Of a stretch of DNA of 48,659 nt, positions 16,979-25,944 are shown piece by piece (the first letter of the stretch is position 1; every line of letters starts with the position of its first letter). The stretch is from Bacteroidota bacterium (GTDB lineage Bacteria; Bacteroidota; Bacteroidia; Bacteroidales; FEN-979), in the NCBI GenBank assembly GCA_026391715.1, contig JAPLDO010000074.1, forward strand, positions 1-48,659, read 5' to 3'. Below the pieces are notes generated by a model that was not told where the DNA came from, did not search any database, and saw only the letters and a list, made by a program, of their open reading frames with translations. The position numbers and the translations under genes are program-made.

Positions 16979-18730
16979 ATGAACGACGAGACAATACGGC
17001 TGCTGGCAATAGATGACAACGCCGATAATCTGATTACAATCAGGGCATTGATTTCCGATGCTTTTCCTTCTGCAACCTTGCATACAGCGCTCACGGGTAT
17101 TCATGGGATCGAACTTGCCATTTCGGAAGATCCTCATGTAATTTTACTTGATGTTGTGATGCCAGGTATGGATGGACTCGCGGTGTGCCGTCAACTCAAG
17201 GCTGATGAACGCAGCCGTCATATCCCCGTGATCATGCTGACTGCCTTGAAAAGCGATCGCCAGATCCGCGTTGATGCGATCGAGTCCGGGGCTGAAGCAT
17301 TTCTCTCAAAACCTCTTGACGAAGTCGAACTGGTTGCTCAGGTAAAAGCCATGATCAAAATCAAAGCTGCCGGAGTTCTTCAACGACTGGAAAAAGAACA
17401 ATTAACTTCACTCGTACAGGAACGGACACTCGCGATTGAAAAAGAACTGTTGGAACGCAGAGAAACTGAAAAAAAACTACAGGAGGCAAACCTGAAATTA
17501 CAGCAAACCCAGGCTGCCACACTTGAACTGATCGAAGATCTGAAAGTGGAAATGGCGGCAAGAACTCAAAATGAAGCCGAATTAATCAGAGCGAAGGAGA
17601 AAGCAGAGCAGAGCGACCGGTTGAAATCAGCCTTTCTTGCTAATATGTCACACGAAATTCGAACGCCCATGAACGGCATCATCGGTTTTTCCGGTTTGCT
17701 TTCAGAGCCGGATGTGAATATTGCAGAACGCCACCATTATATAAAAGTCATCAACGACAACTGCCAGCAACTGCTCCATATAGTTAGCGACATTATTGAT
17801 ATTTCGAAAATTGAGGCAGGACTGATTGAGATTGATATTATTGATTTTTGCCTTAACGAACTTATGGATTCCATGTTGGAAAATTACCTGCCAAAAGCCA
17901 CATCGAAAGGGCTGGCAATATTCCTCCATAAAGAGATGGTTTGTCCTGCCTGTAGCATCGCCGGCGATCAGTCAAAAATCAGGCAGGCGCTCGATAATCT
18001 GCTTACTAATGCGCTCAAATTTACAGCAAAAGGTCAGGTGAATTTTGGGTATCGTCTTATTGAAGGCAAACTTCAGTTTTTTGTTGAAGATACCGGAATC
18101 GGCATTGCTCCCGAACACCAGGAGGTTATCTTCAACCGTTTCTGGCAGGTGGAAACCGGTTTGGCAAGGCTGTACGGAGGAACGGGTTTGGGGCTTTCAA
18201 TTTCCCGGGCTTTTATCAGAAAACTGGGTGGGGATATCCATGTTGAATCGCAACAGGGGAAAGGCTCCCGATTCATTGTGAACATTCCGTATAATCCCTC
18301 CGGCGTCAAACCAAATGCAAAGATCCCTGTTTCAAATCGTCCTGATAACTTTAAAGGGAAAACCATTCTTGTGGTTGAAGATGAAAGCGATAACTTTGAA
18401 TATCTCCAAATCATCTTAGAAAAGCTCAATTTTACAATCCTCCATGCGTGGAATGGAAATGAGGCTTTGCAGATTTTTTCGGAACACCAGGAAATCAACC
18501 TGATCCTGATGGATTTTAAACTTCCCGATATTTCAGGGCAGGAAGTAACCCGCCAGATTCTGCGAGTTCGTAAGGATATCCCGGTAATTGCAACTACAGC
18601 ATACGCCATGTCGGGCGACCGCGCGAAAGCCTTGCAGACTGGTTGTGTGGACTATCTTCCAAAACCCATTCGCCCGGAGGAAATGGCAGAGCTGTTGAGG
18701 AAATATCTTGGAAGTAATGACGAAGGTTGA
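16979..18730 (+). CDS. hybrid sensor kinase: receiver - histidine kinase - receiver
   Basis: A 583-residue cytoplasmic hybrid protein without membrane segments. An N-terminal receiver (about 6-125) has acidic Asp12/Asp13, phospho-acceptor Asp58 and Lys111. A coiled coil follows (about 135-215), then HisKA with His225 in SHEIRTP, and HATPase_c with N-box Asn344, DTGIG at 371-375 and GGTGLGLS at 400-407. A C-terminal receiver (about 462-577) has Asp468, phospho-acceptor Asp512 and Lys562. It lacks its own sensor domain, so input probably arrives through the first receiver or from the PAS-GAF-PAS protein encoded 25 nt downstream. A near-consensus CATCTTTG ends 1 nt before the ATG, too close to be a normal promoter for this start. 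Confidence 0.92.
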   Translation: MNDETIRLLAIDDNADNLITIRALISDAFPSATLHTALTGIHGIELAISEDPHVILLDVVMPGMDGLAVCRQLKADERSRHIPVIMLTALKSDRQIRVDAIESGAEAFLSKPLDEVELVAQVKAMIKIKAAGVLQRLEKEQLTSLVQERTLAIEKELLERRETEKKLQEANLKLQQTQAATLELIEDLKVEMAARTQNEAELIRAKEKAEQSDRLKSAFLANMSHEIRTPMNGIIGFSGLLSEPDVNIAERHHYIKVINDNCQQLLHIVSDIIDISKIEAGLIEIDIIDFCLNELMDSMLENYLPKATSKGLAIFLHKEMVCPACSIAGDQSKIRQALDNLLTNALKFTAKGQVNFGYRLIEGKLQFFVEDTGIGIAPEHQEVIFNRFWQVETGLARLYGGTGLGLSISRAFIRKLGGDIHVESQQGKGSRFIVNIPYNPSGVKPNAKIPVSNRPDNFKGKTILVVEDESDNFEYLQIILEKLNFTILHAWNGNEALQIFSEHQEINLILMDFKLPDISGQEVTRQILRVRKDIPVIATTAYAMSGDRAKALQTGCVDYLPKPIRPEEMAELLRKYLGSNDEG

Positions 18731-18755
18731 ATATAGAACTTTGACGCAATGAAGT

Positions 18756-20051
18756 ATGACAAGGAAAACTGATCAAAAGTGGGAGGCGGTAGATCTTCTG
18801 GGGAGTTACCATATTCTCTTTGAAACAATGAGCGAGGGCGTTTTCTTCCAGATGACCAATGGAACCCTTGTTGAAGTGAATCCTGCCGCGCTTGAAATAC
18901 TCGGACTTGCCCGCGAGGAGTTTATTGGTCGGAATACATTTTCAGATAAATGGGATATTATCCGTGAAGATGGCAGTCACTGCCCCGGCGAGGAACATCC
19001 CTCTGCGATTGCCATGAAAACCGGAAACGCTGTAATGCATAAAATTCTTGCGGTAAGAAATGCGGCAACAAATCAGTATGTTTGGATAGTTGTAAACGCC
19101 ATTCCGCAGTTCAGAAAAGAAGAAACAACTCCTTATTGCGTTATGGTTACCATGCACGACATCAGATGGCATAAAAGAGCGGAAGATATTTGGAAAGCCC
19201 GTATCAGAATTCTCGAATATTCAAATAGTCATTCACTCGATGAGTTGTTAACAAAAACACTCGATGAACTGGAACAATTAACCGGAAGTAAAATCGGTTT
19301 TTATCATTTCCTCGAAGCCGACCAGCAAACACTCTCCCTGCAAAACTGGTCAAGCGCTACCCTGCAAAAATTTTGTACCGCCGAAGGCAAAGGAAGACAT
19401 TACAACGTTGCCGAAGCAGGCGTTTGGGTTGATTGTATCCTTCAACGCCGTCCTGTTATTCATAATAACATTGCAACCCTCCCGCATCTTAAAGGGGCGC
19501 CATCGGGCCATGTTGAAGTTGTTCGTGAACTGGTGGTTCCTGTTTTCAGAAGCGATAAAATTGTGGCTATCCTCGGTGTTGGAAATAAACCAACCGATTA
19601 TACCAACGAGGATGTGGAGGCTGTTTCCCGGTTTGCCGACCTTGTTTGGGAAATCGCAGAAAGAAAGAGAACCGAGGAGGCTTTGAAGGAGAATGAAACA
19701 AAATTCCGCGTATTGTTTGAGGAACTTAAAGCGGGCGTCACACTAACTCATCAGGGAATTGTAGTGGATGTAAATAAACGAATGATTGAGGCGCTTGGCT
19801 TTAACAACAGGAATGAAATGATCGGTAAAAACCTGCTTGATTTTATTGCCCCTGATTCCCGGCAACTGGCACAACAGGAAAAAGCGCGTATTCAAAAAGA
19901 AGAGTCGTATGAAATTTCAACGGAATTGAATTTTCTACGCAATGATAATTCCATCTTAACTCTTGATATGCGCGGTTCTTTCGTTGAAATCTGTGGCAAA
20001 ATATACGGTTTGAGCGTTTACCACAACGTTTCGCAGAGGAAGAAAACATAG
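18756..20051 (+). CDS. PAS-GAF-PAS sensor protein without kinase domain
   Basis: A 431-residue soluble protein. PAS domain 1 is about residues 18-145, a GAF domain about 150-310 (GSKIGFYHFL through ILGVGNKPTDYTNEDV) and PAS domain 2 about 320-428, ending VYHNVSQRKKT. No HisKA, HATPase, GGDEF or DNA-binding part follows; the stop falls exactly where a transmitter would normally begin. It may act as an accessory sensor for the adjacent hybrid kinase, or be a truncated kinase. The stop is TAG, and only four sense codons in the same frame separate it from the ATG of the glycyl radical enzyme. Confidence 0.88.
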   Translation: MTRKTDQKWEAVDLLGSYHILFETMSEGVFFQMTNGTLVEVNPAALEILGLAREEFIGRNTFSDKWDIIREDGSHCPGEEHPSAIAMKTGNAVMHKILAVRNAATNQYVWIVVNAIPQFRKEETTPYCVMVTMHDIRWHKRAEDIWKARIRILEYSNSHSLDELLTKTLDELEQLTGSKIGFYHFLEADQQTLSLQNWSSATLQKFCTAEGKGRHYNVAEAGVWVDCILQRRPVIHNNIATLPHLKGAPSGHVEVVRELVVPVFRSDKIVAILGVGNKPTDYTNEDVEAVSRFADLVWEIAERKRTEEALKENETKFRVLFEELKAGVTLTHQGIVVDVNKRMIEALGFNNRNEMIGKNLLDFIAPDSRQLAQQEKARIQKEESYEISTELNFLRNDNSILTLDMRGSFVEICGKIYGLSVYHNVSQRKKT

Positions 20052-20063
20052 GAAAAACTCAGT

Positions 20064-22427
20064 ATGAACGACCGGATAAGAAAACTCAGAAAACTCTCAG
20101 TCGAAACCGAACCGTCGCTTTCAATCGAACGGGCGCTTCACGAAACGGCTTTTTACAAGGAGAATTATGGCAGGTATTCTATTCCGGTTTTGCGGGCGCT
20201 GACTTTTCTCGACCATTGCCGGAAAAAGACTATCTACCTCGGCGAAGGCGAGTTGATAGTTGGCGAGAGAGGTCCCGCCCCGAAAGTAGTCCCAACTTTC
20301 CCGGAACTAACCTGCCACAGCGCCGACGATTTTCAGGTACTGAATTCAAGGGAGATGCAACGGTACAAAATCAGCGCGGAAGAAATCGCCACTTACAAAG
20401 CGGAGGTGATTCCATACTGGCAGGGCAGGACGCAGCGCGAGCGAATTTTCAACCACGTGCGGCAGGAATGGAAAGCTGCTTATGAATCCGGGTTGTTCAC
20501 AGAATTTATGGAGCAACGCGCGCCGGGTCATACAGCGCTGGATGGAAAAATCTACAGGAAAGGGATGATAGATTTTAAACGTGAAATTGCTGAAAACCTT
20601 GCAAACCTTGATTATCTCAACGATAAGGAAGCCACCGACAAGGCTGAGCAGTGGAAAGCAATGGATATCGCCTGCGATGCGGCAATAGTATTTGCTGAAC
20701 GTCATGCAGCGCTGGCTGAAGAACTTGCGGGGAAAGAAAACGACCCCGTCAGAGCGGCTGAATTAGAGAAGATCGCACAAGTCTGTCGGCAGGTTCCTGC
20801 AAATGCGCCGCGAACTTTTTGGGAGGCAATCCAGATGTACTGGTTTGTCCACCTCGGAACCATCACCGAATTGAACGGCTGGGATGCCATGAACCCCGGA
20901 CATTTCGATCAGCATCTGACTCCTTTTTATGAAAAGGAGATCGCCGAAGGAACTCTCACGCGCGAACAGGCTAAGGAACTGCTTTGCTGCTTCTGGATTA
21001 AGGTGAACAACCATCCCGCTCCGCCAAAAGTGGGCATAACCGCCAAGGAAAGCGGAACTTACAACGATTTTACCAATATCAACATCGGCGGAGTAAAAAG
21101 CGATGGCGCCGATGGCGTCAGCGAGGTTTCATATATAATGCTTGAAGTGATTGAAGAACTTCACATACTTCAACCGGGTAACTCGGCGCATATAAGCATT
21201 TTAACCCCTGAGAAATTCCTTCGCGCAGCCATTGGCGTGATCAGGCAGGGACACGGGTATCCTTCGGTTTTTAACGCCGACATTTATATTGCCGAAATGT
21301 TGAGGCAGGGTAAATCGTTAAATGATGCGCGTGAAGGCGGTTGCAGCGGCTGCATAGAGGTAGGCGCTTTCGGAAAAGAGGCTTACCTGTTAACCGGATA
21401 TCTGAATGTCCCGAAAATCCTCGAAATTACATTGAACAACGGAATTGATCCTGTAACCGGCAAAGTTGCAGGAATTAAAACCGGCGACCAAGATACGTTC
21501 ACCAGTTATGAGATTCTTTACGCAGCATTCCTGAGACAACTGCACTTTGTTGTTGACCAGAAAATGCGGGTAAGCAATTACATTGACCGGATGTTTGCCA
21601 AATATTCGCCGGCGCCTTTCCTTTCAGTGGTAATTGACGATTGCATTGCGCGGGGGAAAGATTATTATGACGGCGGTCCGCGCTACAACACCAATTATAT
21701 CCAGTGCTGCGGACTTGGCACTGTTACCGACAGTTTCGCAGCCATTAAAAAGCATGTGTATGAAGATAAGCGGTTCTCATTAGAAAGGTTGTTGAAGGCG
21801 GTGAAGGATAATTTTGCAGGCGAAGAAGCGATGCGCCAGACGATCATCAACAAAACGCCATTCTTCGGGAATGACGATGAGTATGCTGATAGTATTGCGG
21901 TTGATGTTTACAACGATCTGGTGAAAGAAATTGATGGGAAACCCAATATCAAACCCGATGGAAAATACCATCTGAACATGCTCTCAACCACTTGTCACGT
22001 CTATTTTGGAAAGGTACTTGGGGCAACGCCAAATGGTCGCCTCGCAGGGAAATCAATCTCCGACGGAACTTCACCTTCGCATGGCGCCGATACTCACGGA
22101 CCGTCGTCGGTTATCAAATCACTTTCAAAACTTGACCAGGTGAAATCGGGCGGATCTTTGCTCAATCAACGTTTCCTGCCGGGTTTGCTGAAGAAGGAGG
22201 AGGACATGAAAAAACTCGGGCATCTTATCCGCAGTTATTTTACACTTGGCGGACACCATATCCAGTTTAACATTGTTGATACGGCAACATTACTGACCGC
22301 TCAGGCTTGTCCCGAAGATTATAAGGATTTGCTGGTGCGCATGGCTGGTTACAGCGATTATTTCAACGACATGAATGTCGATCTTCAGCAGGAGATTATC
22401 GAAAGAACGGAAAACGATGGCTTCTGA
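20064..22427 (+). CDS. hypD: glycyl radical enzyme, trans-4-hydroxy-L-proline dehydratase-like
   Basis: This 787-residue glycyl radical enzyme probably dehydrates trans-4-hydroxy-L-proline to 1-pyrroline-5-carboxylate under anaerobic conditions. The catalytic thiyl Cys430 and Glu432 are in GGCSGCIEVG, and the radical site Gly762 in RMAGYSDYF. From memory of the C. difficile HypD active site, the equivalents of His160, Asp278, Ser334, Asp339, Phe340 and Tyr450 are here His156, Asp274, Ser330, Asp335, Phe336 and Tyr446, at a constant offset of 4. N-terminal similarity (ETEPSLSIERA) also fits. Cys427, where HypD has Thr, is unusual. It overlaps its activase gene by 11 nt. No proC is in the window. 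Confidence 0.85.
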   Translation: MNDRIRKLRKLSVETEPSLSIERALHETAFYKENYGRYSIPVLRALTFLDHCRKKTIYLGEGELIVGERGPAPKVVPTFPELTCHSADDFQVLNSREMQRYKISAEEIATYKAEVIPYWQGRTQRERIFNHVRQEWKAAYESGLFTEFMEQRAPGHTALDGKIYRKGMIDFKREIAENLANLDYLNDKEATDKAEQWKAMDIACDAAIVFAERHAALAEELAGKENDPVRAAELEKIAQVCRQVPANAPRTFWEAIQMYWFVHLGTITELNGWDAMNPGHFDQHLTPFYEKEIAEGTLTREQAKELLCCFWIKVNNHPAPPKVGITAKESGTYNDFTNINIGGVKSDGADGVSEVSYIMLEVIEELHILQPGNSAHISILTPEKFLRAAIGVIRQGHGYPSVFNADIYIAEMLRQGKSLNDAREGGCSGCIEVGAFGKEAYLLTGYLNVPKILEITLNNGIDPVTGKVAGIKTGDQDTFTSYEILYAAFLRQLHFVVDQKMRVSNYIDRMFAKYSPAPFLSVVIDDCIARGKDYYDGGPRYNTNYIQCCGLGTVTDSFAAIKKHVYEDKRFSLERLLKAVKDNFAGEEAMRQTIINKTPFFGNDDEYADSIAVDVYNDLVKEIDGKPNIKPDGKYHLNMLSTTCHVYFGKVLGATPNGRLAGKSISDGTSPSHGADTHGPSSVIKSLSKLDQVKSGGSLLNQRFLPGLLKKEEDMKKLGHLIRSYFTLGGHHIQFNIVDTATLLTAQACPEDYKDLLVRMAGYSDYFNDMNVDLQQEIIERTENDGF

Positions 22428-23367
22428 AAATACCTCCGATAACTTTATTGCTAGGTTATCCGGTCATGGTCTCGTTTTCGACGTTAAACGTTACGCGATC
22501 AACGACGGGCCTGGCATACGGGTGGCGCTTTTTTTTAAAGGGTGTAACCTGTGCTGCGCATGGTGCCATAACCCGGAAGGTATAGGTGGCGGAATTGAGA
22601 AGATGTACTCAGCGGCTAAGTGTATCGGTTGCGGAACCTGTGTTTCGGTTTGCCCGTCTGATGCTCTCACTCTTTCGGCAAATAGGATTTCAACCGATTT
22701 CAACCGCTGCACTATTTGCGGAAAATGTGCAGATGTTTGCCCAACCAAAGCCTTTGAAATGTCGGGAAAAATCATGTCGGTATCAGAACTCATGGAAATC
22801 ATTGAAAAGGAACGGGTATTTATTGATCAATCGGGAGGAGGCGTCACCTTTTCGGGAGGCGAGCCTTTGCTTCAGCCGGAAATACTCATTGAAGCGTTAG
22901 ATGAATGCGGTAAAAGAGGAATTCACCGCGCCATTGATACGTCAGGCTTTGTGAAAACAGAAACTATTCTCGAGGTGGCAAAACATACGGATCTTTTCCT
23001 GTACGACCTGAAGTTGATGGATTCCAGCCTTCATGAACAGTGGACAGGAGTTGGCAATGAACTTATCCTCTCAAATCTCCGCGCAATTGCCTTAGCCGGA
23101 TCGGAAATTATTATCCGAATTCCGTTTATCGGAGGCGTAAATGACGATGGTGAAAATATCAGGAAAACAGCCGCATTTATTGCCTCGCTTCCCGGAAACA
23201 GAAAAGAAGTTCATTTGTTGCCGTATCACGCCATCGCGCAGCACAAGTATGCGAAACTCGGAAAGCCGGAAGAATTTACAGCGCTTGAAGAACCTGATTC
23301 AGAAACCCTCAATTCTGCTGTCGGAATTTTTAATGAATATGATATCAATACCCAGGTTGGCGGCTGA
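22417..23367 (+). CDS. glycyl radical enzyme activase (radical SAM)
   Basis: This 316-residue radical SAM enzyme installs the glycyl radical on the upstream dehydratase. The SAM-cluster motif CX3CX2C is Cys43, Cys47 and Cys50 in KGCNLCCAWCHNP. Two ferredoxin-type 4Fe-4S motifs follow, Cys69/72/75/79 and Cys98/101/104/108, typical of activases other than PFL-AE. TFSGGEPL is present as FSGGEPLLQ. ATG 22417, overlapping the hypD stop region by 11 nt, is preferred to ATG 22375, because the extra 14 residues would lie wholly within hypD. The overlap indicates translational coupling. Confidence 0.92.
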   Translation: MASENTSDNFIARLSGHGLVFDVKRYAINDGPGIRVALFFKGCNLCCAWCHNPEGIGGGIEKMYSAAKCIGCGTCVSVCPSDALTLSANRISTDFNRCTICGKCADVCPTKAFEMSGKIMSVSELMEIIEKERVFIDQSGGGVTFSGGEPLLQPEILIEALDECGKRGIHRAIDTSGFVKTETILEVAKHTDLFLYDLKLMDSSLHEQWTGVGNELILSNLRAIALAGSEIIIRIPFIGGVNDDGENIRKTAAFIASLPGNRKEVHLLPYHAIAQHKYAKLGKPEEFTALEEPDSETLNSAVGIFNEYDINTQVGG

Positions 23368-23396
23368 TCTTTACAAGTTTTGAGCAGATAGATTTG

Positions 23397-23420
23397 AATT
23401 GCCGCCAGCCGTAGCTGTGG
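23397..23420. repeat. dispersed palindromic element
   Basis: AATTGCCGCCAGCCGTAGCT followed by GTGG resembles the AATTGCCTCCAGCTTTAGCT unit of the array at 29559-29854. It has a weak CAGC-CGTA-GCTG hairpin. It lies between the convergent activase and manA genes. Confidence 0.5.
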
Positions 23421-23456
23421 TTGACAATTATCCCTGTTTTTCTTATTCAACCAATT

Positions 23457-24431
23457 TTATGAGATGTAAACTTCCAGAATTTTCGATTCGGTAGAAGTGG
23501 TAAGCGATACCATCTCTGTAACGGCAGGTAAAAGAATAATTTCCCCCTTCGCGAATTGGCAATTCCCTTGCTCAGTTGTTATTACTACATCGCCTTCAAC
23601 GCAAATATATATTACGAACGAATCAAGGTCGCTGTAATCCTTCTCCGTTGTTTTATTGAATATCAAAATGTTTGTTGTGAAATAGCGACTATTTACCACC
23701 GGCGTCACACGATTGACAATTGGATTATAACTTGTTCGATAACTGTCATGTGTTGTAAAATCAATGGCGTCAAGCGCCAGTTGTGTATGCAAATCGCGGG
23801 GATTGCCCGATGAATCAACCCTATCCCAGTCGTAGATGCGATAAGTGGTATCGGAGGTTTGCTGAATTTCAGCAAGTAAAATTCCGGGTCCTAAGGCATG
23901 AATGCGACCGGCTGGAATGAAGTAAACGTCGCCGCATTTTACCTCTTCAAAATTAAGGATTTCCTTAAGTCGGTTCTCTTTAACAAATTTGAGATAGGTT
24001 TCCTTCTCCATTTCCCGGTTAAACCCCGTTATCAGTTCAGCGCCCTGATCAGCGTCAAGAATATACCACATTTCGGTTTTCCCATTTCCAATCCGCCGTC
24101 TTGCAGCAAGTTCATCATTGGGATGAACCTGAATTGAAAGCCAGTCGTTGGCGTCAATAAATTTCACAAGAACCGGAAATTCGTTTTTGTGTTTCTCATA
24201 CACTTTTTCACCAACCAGTTCATCCATATAAATTTCGAGGATTTCATTCAGATCATTTCCAGCCAAAAATCCGTTAGCAACAACGGTCTGACATTCGGAA
24301 ACACCCGAAAGCGCCCAGGCTTCCCCGCAATTCGGAAGGGGTGAAAAATCAAGTCCCAGTTTGTTCTGTATTCTGTTTCCTCCCCAGATTTTTTCCTTGA
24401 AGACCGGTTTGAATTTTAACGGATATAGCAT
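23457..24431 (-). CDS. manA: mannose-6-phosphate isomerase, class I
   Basis: This 324-residue cupin enzyme interconverts mannose 6-phosphate and fructose 6-phosphate, feeding GDP-mannose and glycan synthesis. The zinc ligands are visible in SIQVHPND (Gln and His), KTEMWYIL (Glu) and PAGRIHAL (His). It is the short type I form common in Bacteroidota and Firmicutes. It may supply mannose for the polyprenol-phosphate-mannose synthase-like gene at 36124, although the two are not linked. A -7 box lies at 24499-24506. Confidence 0.92.
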   Translation of the reverse strand: MLYPLKFKPVFKEKIWGGNRIQNKLGLDFSPLPNCGEAWALSGVSECQTVVANGFLAGNDLNEILEIYMDELVGEKVYEKHKNEFPVLVKFIDANDWLSIQVHPNDELAARRRIGNGKTEMWYILDADQGAELITGFNREMEKETYLKFVKENRLKEILNFEEVKCGDVYFIPAGRIHALGPGILLAEIQQTSDTTYRIYDWDRVDSSGNPRDLHTQLALDAIDFTTHDSYRTSYNPIVNRVTPVVNSRYFTTNILIFNKTTEKDYSDLDSFVIYICVEGDVVITTEQGNCQFAKGEIILLPAVTEMVSLTTSTESKILEVYIS

Positions 24432-24498
24432 AATGGTTGGTTAAATAATTTCTATTCAGGGATTCTGTTTACCGTTGTTTTTGATCAATGCTCAATCG

Positions 24499-24506
24499 CA
24501 AAAGTA
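24499..24506 (-). promoter_or_regulatory. -7 promoter box for manA
   Basis: Reads TACTTTTG on the minus strand, an exact TAnnTTTG match, 67 nt upstream of the manA ATG. Confidence 0.5.
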
Positions 24507-24536
24507 AAGATTTTCATCAAATTCAATCATAATAGA

Positions 24537-24671
24537 ATGATAAAAAACCTCTGCGTTTTCTGTGGATCAAGCATTGTAAAAGATAATGTTTACACTACAC
24601 ACGCCGCAAAGCTGGCAGAATATCCGCGCGATCGGGAAATTAAGTTACAGAACGTTTCCTCCGTCCTGTAG
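24537..24671 (+). pseudogene. 5' remnant of a LOG-family (TIGR00730-type) gene
   Basis: A 44-codon ORF starting MIKNLCVFCGSSIVKDNVYT. This is the characteristic N terminus of LOG-family nucleoside-monophosphate phosphoribohydrolase-like proteins, usually about 180-240 residues. Similarity seems to end around codon 28 (LAEY), followed by unrelated residues to a TAG. The nucleotide-binding PGGxGTxxE motif and the rest of the fold are absent. It is oriented opposite to manA and to the gene at 24701. I infer a gene lost by deletion, leaving its first 85 or so nucleotides. Confidence 0.7.
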
Positions 24672-24700
24672 CCCGCTTGCAGTATAATCAGGTTTTTAAA

Positions 24701-25540
24701 CTATTTTAGTAAATCCGATATGGGCCACGGTTCCTGGCTCTGAAGAAAATAGATTGTCAAATCATCCACACTCTTGTATTCCCGATAAATTCCGTCATTG
24801 GCGTTTGTGTTTGGAACAGGGGTTCCATTCATTGTGAGTCCGGCAAGTTCGAGAAAACGCATCTGATCATCGGGAGTTTCAAAGTGGATCCGGGCAAACC
24901 AGATATCATTGTCGGGTTTAGTGAAGGTAGTTGCATACATATTAAACCTTACCCCCAAAAAAATATTCTGCCATGGAATCAGGCAGTTTTGCAAACCAAC
25001 CGAACCCTGAACATAGATAAGGTTGGTTCTCCATTTTTGAAACTGAGGCTGGTTAAAGGGTTCAGGCAATTGAAATGTGGATTGTTGATTTTTCTGCATA
25101 ACCTTTCCTGCAACCCGGAGATACCGGTCGCGGGCGCCGGCTGCTCCCGTTTCGCTTGATACCGAAATGAAAAAAGAGCCGTAAGCTGCCATATACTGAT
25201 AAAGCCCGTCGCAATCAAACGCTGCAATGGTGTCGCGATAGATGCATTTGTTTTTCGAAAGGGAAAAAACCCCAAAAGCCGCTTCAGGCGAGCCAAGCCT
25301 GTAAACTTCAACTTTCAGTTTTGTCTGTTCCCAGGCAATTTCCTGCACCATTAGCGATTGAAATCCCATCTCAAGGAAGAGATCGGCGTCGTCGTTGTAA
25401 CTCAATAATGATGTCAGATCGTAATTGTCAGGAATTCCAACTATGGTTTCCTGAAAATCTTCTCCCGATAATGGAACTATTGCCTGAGAAATACCTCTTT
25501 CAAAACATAGAACCAAAAATAAAATGAGTAGCGTTTTCAT
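24701..25540 (-). CDS. secreted protein, DUF6599-like
   Basis: A 279-residue protein with signal peptide MKTLLILFLVLCFERGISQA. The segment VEVYRLGSPEAAFGVFSLSK resembles the motif of the uncharacterised DUF6599 family of exported proteins. No lipobox, membrane anchor or T9SS sorting domain is present, so a periplasmic location is likely. No enzymatic residues are recognised. Both flanks are non-coding, with the LOG remnant on its 3' side, so it is a single-gene unit. Confidence 0.65.
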   Translation of the reverse strand: MKTLLILFLVLCFERGISQAIVPLSGEDFQETIVGIPDNYDLTSLLSYNDDADLFLEMGFQSLMVQEIAWEQTKLKVEVYRLGSPEAAFGVFSLSKNKCIYRDTIAAFDCDGLYQYMAAYGSFFISVSSETGAAGARDRYLRVAGKVMQKNQQSTFQLPEPFNQPQFQKWRTNLIYVQGSVGLQNCLIPWQNIFLGVRFNMYATTFTKPDNDIWFARIHFETPDDQMRFLELAGLTMNGTPVPNTNANDGIYREYKSVDDLTIYFLQSQEPWPISDLLK

Positions 25541-25944
25541 AAATATCTTTTAATGATAACCTGTTAATATTAGATTTTGTCATGCGAAAACAGGCGGCTT
25601 ATCAATTCTTCAGGAAGCGTAACGGAAAGCTGTATGCCTCATAATTGTTGACTACCCGGCAAATTTTAACGAAATATTATGGATTTTCATCCATGTCGGG
25701 AATATTTCATTTTCAGTGTAAATATAAGGTCTTTTTGATAAAAAAATCCTCAGTTACAAAATTGTCGGGAAGATTTCATGGAGTCCTGTACCGGCGCAAA
25801 GGGGGCGTACGCTTTAGAGTAACATAAATGTTAAAAAAAGTTAAGAATCGTCACTTATCTCATTTAAGTTGTACTTTTGTTTAGATTCAGTCTAATTTAT
25901 GATAAAAGCTGATTTTAATCGTACTTATTAATAAAAATTGTCTT
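25541..25944. other. intergenic region, 404 nt
   Basis: An AT-rich spacer between two divergent genes for secreted proteins. I see no protein-like ORF; a 60-codon frame at 25645-25827 has no signal, motif or start context. The only recognisable element is the -7 box at 25872-25879. No clear terminator or RNA structure was found. Confidence 0.6.
25872..25879 (+). promoter_or_regulatory. -7 promoter box
   Basis: TACTTTTG, an exact match, 65 nt upstream of ATG 25945. No convincing -33 element was seen. Confidence 0.5.

Noticed and set aside
18073-18609. 178-codon minus-strand ORF
   Set aside because: Antisense to the conserved ATPase and receiver domains of the hybrid kinase.
25645-25827. 60-codon ORF in the intergenic region
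   Set aside because: Basic, motif-free peptide without a promoter box or conserved feature; most likely chance.
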